Source: Tannerella sp. (GTDB taxonomy: Bacteria; Bacteroidota; Bacteroidia; Bacteroidales; Tannerellaceae). Taken from it: a DNA stretch of 16,695 nt. The DNA is taken from contig JAIRXI010000394.1 in the NCBI GenBank assembly GCA_031268395.1, positions 1 to 16,695 of the forward strand, given 5' to 3'. A program made the position numbers and the translations under genes. The notes under the pieces were generated by a model that saw nothing but the letters and a program-made list of their open reading frames with translations, had not been told where the DNA came from and ran no database searches. This document shows positions 16,201 to 16,695 of this stretch, piece after piece (position 1 is the stretch's first letter; every line of letters starts with the position of its first letter).

Positions 16201-16407
16201 GCCGTTTACGTCCGTGACGGTACCCGTGTTGGCCGTCTTGCCCTTGACCAGCAGCGATGCACCGATCACCGCTTCGTCGCTGCGGCTGTCAATCACCGTC
16301 CCTTTGACCACCTGCGCCGACAGGGACGTGCTGCCTGACGCAAAAAAAAGAAGCGCTAAATAGAGTTTCTTCTTGGAATTCTCAATTAAATACAGTAACT
16401 TTGTCAT
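13279..16407 (-). CDS. SusC/RagA-family TonB-dependent outer-membrane transporter
   Basis: SusC proteins are TonB-driven channels that import the ligand captured by SusD. The 1042-residue protein has a signal peptide (cleavage near LSA-Q, residue 31), a carboxypeptidase-D-regulatory-like domain (about 33-108, VVKGTVIDSRSDEAVIGASL ... GEF), then the TonB box/plug start (LLDEIVVIGYGTQKRRELTS, 113-132), plug motifs QPGAASTIRIRGGNS and YVIDGF, the SusC signature YGTRGANGVIIITTKKGK, and a long beta-barrel that ends in a hydrophobic residue pattern (LFGIGITL). There is no N-terminal STN domain, so this transporter is not of the type that signals to an ECF sigma/anti-sigma pair; regulation must come from elsewhere. 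The ATG at 16405-16407 overlaps a candidate antisense promoter. Confidence 0.97.
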   Translation of the reverse strand: MTKLLYLIENSKKKLYLALLFFASGSTSLSAQVVKGTVIDSRSDEAVIGASLLVKGKTANTGTVTDVNGEFTLKVEELPAIVEVSFVGYKTQEIDIYEISEAVTVFLVEDLNLLDEIVVIGYGTQKRRELTSAISTVPQERLQQVTPSVETILSGAVAGLNVSQTSGQPGAASTIRIRGGNSITGGNEPLYVIDGFIVYNDVTATRTGAGHSDASLNPLAAINTSDIESIEVLKDVSATAIYGTRGANGVIIITTKKGKKGSNNVSYQGSFGWQDIRRKVDFLDARQWTELYNEIREGEGRLDDLLPLPQAGSGTDWQDAALRSGFTQTHQLSFGGGDEKSRYAISGNYSTQDGIIIGTDLKRYSGRINLERNVFPRLRIGLNATGTFVQLHGLNNQNGNNEPNSWVAAINMPPIISVYHPDGTFNYDPNILSTVSYNGKVSNPISDLENVRALTENTRVLSIFFAEYDLLPELKVKANIGADLSNTKQSNYAPSFTGPGAQRQGVASLGHKTVYAWQTEYTLNYYKIFNRVHAVTGLLGYTTQRTDRTAFSAGSYGFSNDATGYNNLRSGATADWPTSSAYTSTLNSFLGRASYSFREKYNATATLRADGSSRFARGHHWGYFPSLGVSWNIDREAFFEELRKDVSHLQVRLSGGTVGNQEIGDFRYLSNIVPQTYYFNDVPATAYIVENLSNDRLKWETTASYNLGLNAGFLKDRLNVTLDAYYKLTSDLLLEVPVERVTGFATAMRNVGSVSNKGLELEVDARIVDRKELSWRLGFNLARNINRVEDLGNAEYFIPSFEGIGTLQYLFPLIVQKGEPLGSFYGYRFAGIVQTGDDLDSYPPQTTETLAPGVARYSDENGDGIVNERDRVLLGNSQPKFSGGLNSSVSWKNFDLFVALQGSYGNRLFNTLRARFEKTSTAYNSLATVADRWTPSNPSNTIARATNSTSIVTDDRFIEDASFLRAKNITLGYTLPVRQISKDARLRLSVSLQNFITWTPYSGYDPESNRNGVDESNGLYQGVDFGTYPSAKTVLFGIGITL
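16373..16403 (+). promoter_or_regulatory. Candidate antisense promoter over the susC start
   Basis: On the + strand TTG (16373-16375), a 20-bp spacer and TAACTTTG (16396-16403) form a good Bacteroidota promoter (-33 TTG/TTTG, -7 TAnnTTTG). The -7 box falls in codons 2-4 of susC on the other strand (T-K-L), so coding constraint could produce it by chance. Its support comes from the intrinsic terminator in the same direction about 75 bp further on. Confidence 0.45.
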
Positions 16408-16408
16408 G

Positions 16409-16480
16409 TAAAATCATTTTTTAGTGTCATTTGGCGTCCCTTTCTTCACTGTCGCATCAGGAAAAGGGACGCTTTTTTTT
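16409..16480 (+). ncRNA. Predicted ~70-nt cis-antisense RNA to the susC leader
   Basis: The predicted transcript starts a few bases after the TAACTTTG box and ends in the T-run of the terminator at 16434-16480. It would be fully complementary to the susC mRNA from just upstream of the ATG through most of its 5' leader (sense start predicted near 16493). PUL-linked antisense sRNAs with this geometry (DonS and relatives) repress susC-type genes in Bacteroides fragilis. The call rests on promoter, terminator and position only; no RNA evidence is available to me. Confidence 0.4.
16434..16480 (+). terminator. Intrinsic terminator pointing away from susC
   Basis: GCGTCCCTTT (16434-16443) pairs perfectly with AAAGGGACGC (16463-16472), a 10-bp stem with a 19-nt loop, followed at once by eight T residues (16473-16480). 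This is a textbook rho-independent terminator for + strand transcription. No annotated + strand gene precedes it, because susC lies on the - strand, so it needs another transcript to explain it. In susC mRNA the same stem forms a 5' leader hairpin preceded by an A-run. Confidence 0.75.
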
Positions 16481-16499
16481 CCCATTATTATTTTCGGGG

Positions 16500-16530
16500 C
16501 AAAAGTAGTTAGACTGCACATTCTGTGAAA
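16500..16530 (-). promoter_or_regulatory. Probable promoter of the susC-susD-URO-D operon
   Basis: Read on the - strand: TTTC (16530-16527), a 19-bp spacer, and TACTTTTG (16507-16500). The -7 box is a perfect TAnnTTTG match and the -33 box differs from TTTG at one base. A weak -33 box suggests dependence on an activator. Transcription should start near 16493, leaving a 5' leader of about 85 nt that includes the 10-bp hairpin. Confidence 0.6.
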
Positions 16531-16549
16531 TACCCGTCAAAGGGTATTT
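16528..16549. promoter_or_regulatory. Inverted-repeat operator candidate upstream of susC
   Basis: AAATACCC - GTCAAA - GGGTATTT is a perfect 8-bp inverted repeat with a 6-bp spacer. Its centre lies about 45 bp upstream of the predicted susC start and one half overlaps the weak -33 box, a usual site for an activator next to polymerase. No regulator gene is in the window, and I do not recognise the site. Confidence 0.5.
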
Positions 16550-16583
16550 TCAGCATCCGGGCTGTCGGAGAAGGGCGCAGACT

Positions 16584-16695
16584 GTTGATATACAGCGGCG
16601 CCGGCGGGTGATGTGCGTCGGCGCTGAATGGTGACGTGTGTCGGCGCTGGCTGGTGACGTGCGTCGGCGCTGGCTGGTGACGTGTGTCGGCGCTG
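16584..16695. repeat. 23-bp tandem repeat at the right edge, continues beyond the window
   Basis: Units begin at 16607, 16630, 16653 and 16676 (last one cut at 20 bp by the window end), with a degenerate unit at 16584-16606. The unit is GGTGACGTGYGTCGGCGCTG followed by GCT (AAT in the first). The third position of the GTGYGTC stretch alternates between C and T in successive copies. The period equals that of the array at 9179-9307, and both units end in GCGCnGGCT, but the rest differs. No gene is seen in 16408-16695 other than the susC control elements. Confidence 0.88.

Noticed and set aside
13279..16407. SusC as a signal-transducing transporter with an ECF sigma/anti-sigma pair
   Set aside because: No N-terminal STN domain is seen between the signal peptide and the carboxypeptidase-regulatory-like domain, and no sigma or anti-sigma gene is in the window.

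Overview
The window comes from a Bacteroidota chromosome, most likely a fairly GC-rich Bacteroidales. The evidence is a SusC/SusD pair, a Bacteroidota-restricted DUF3078 protein, an Rnf operon in the order B-C-D-G-E-A with a GalE gene behind it, and several promoters of the Bacteroides type (-7 box TAnnTTTG). I cannot name a genus from the sequence.

Left part (1-7494, + strand). The 3' end of a DUF3078 outer-membrane-type protein is followed by a promoter and a tightly packed operon: a RseC/MucC-like gene, then rnfB, rnfC, rnfD, rnfG, rnfE and rnfA, most of them overlapping or a few bases apart. The products form the membrane complex that couples reduced ferredoxin to NAD+ and pumps Na+ or H+. 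galE (UDP-glucose 4-epimerase) follows after 75 bp and ends inside a perfect palindrome that separates it from a convergent gene.

Middle (7521-9457). A FucP-type sugar:H+ symporter lies on the - strand with its own -7 box. Upstream of it is a ~610 bp non-coding stretch made of hairpins, a MITE/REP-like inverted repeat and a 23-bp tandem repeat.

Right part (9458-16407, - strand). Reading in the direction of transcription: susC, susD, and two tandem paralogous exported proteins of the uroporphyrinogen decarboxylase (URO-D) superfamily. Both keep the His-x-Cys...Cys pattern of the zinc-dependent MtaA/MtbA-type methyltransferases in that superfamily and both carry KR-type Tat-like signal peptides; one has a lipobox. 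No glycoside hydrolase is present, so this looks like a small, unusual SusCD uptake locus with an exported methyltransferase-like enzyme pair.

Right edge (16408-16695). The susC control region holds a - strand promoter, an inverted-repeat operator candidate and, on the opposite strand, a good promoter followed about 75 bp later by a textbook intrinsic terminator. Together these predict a ~70-nt antisense RNA covering the susC leader, an arrangement known from Bacteroides polysaccharide utilisation loci (DonS-type sRNAs). A second, different 23-bp tandem repeat closes the window, so the susC-to-URO-D cluster is bracketed by repeats of equal period.
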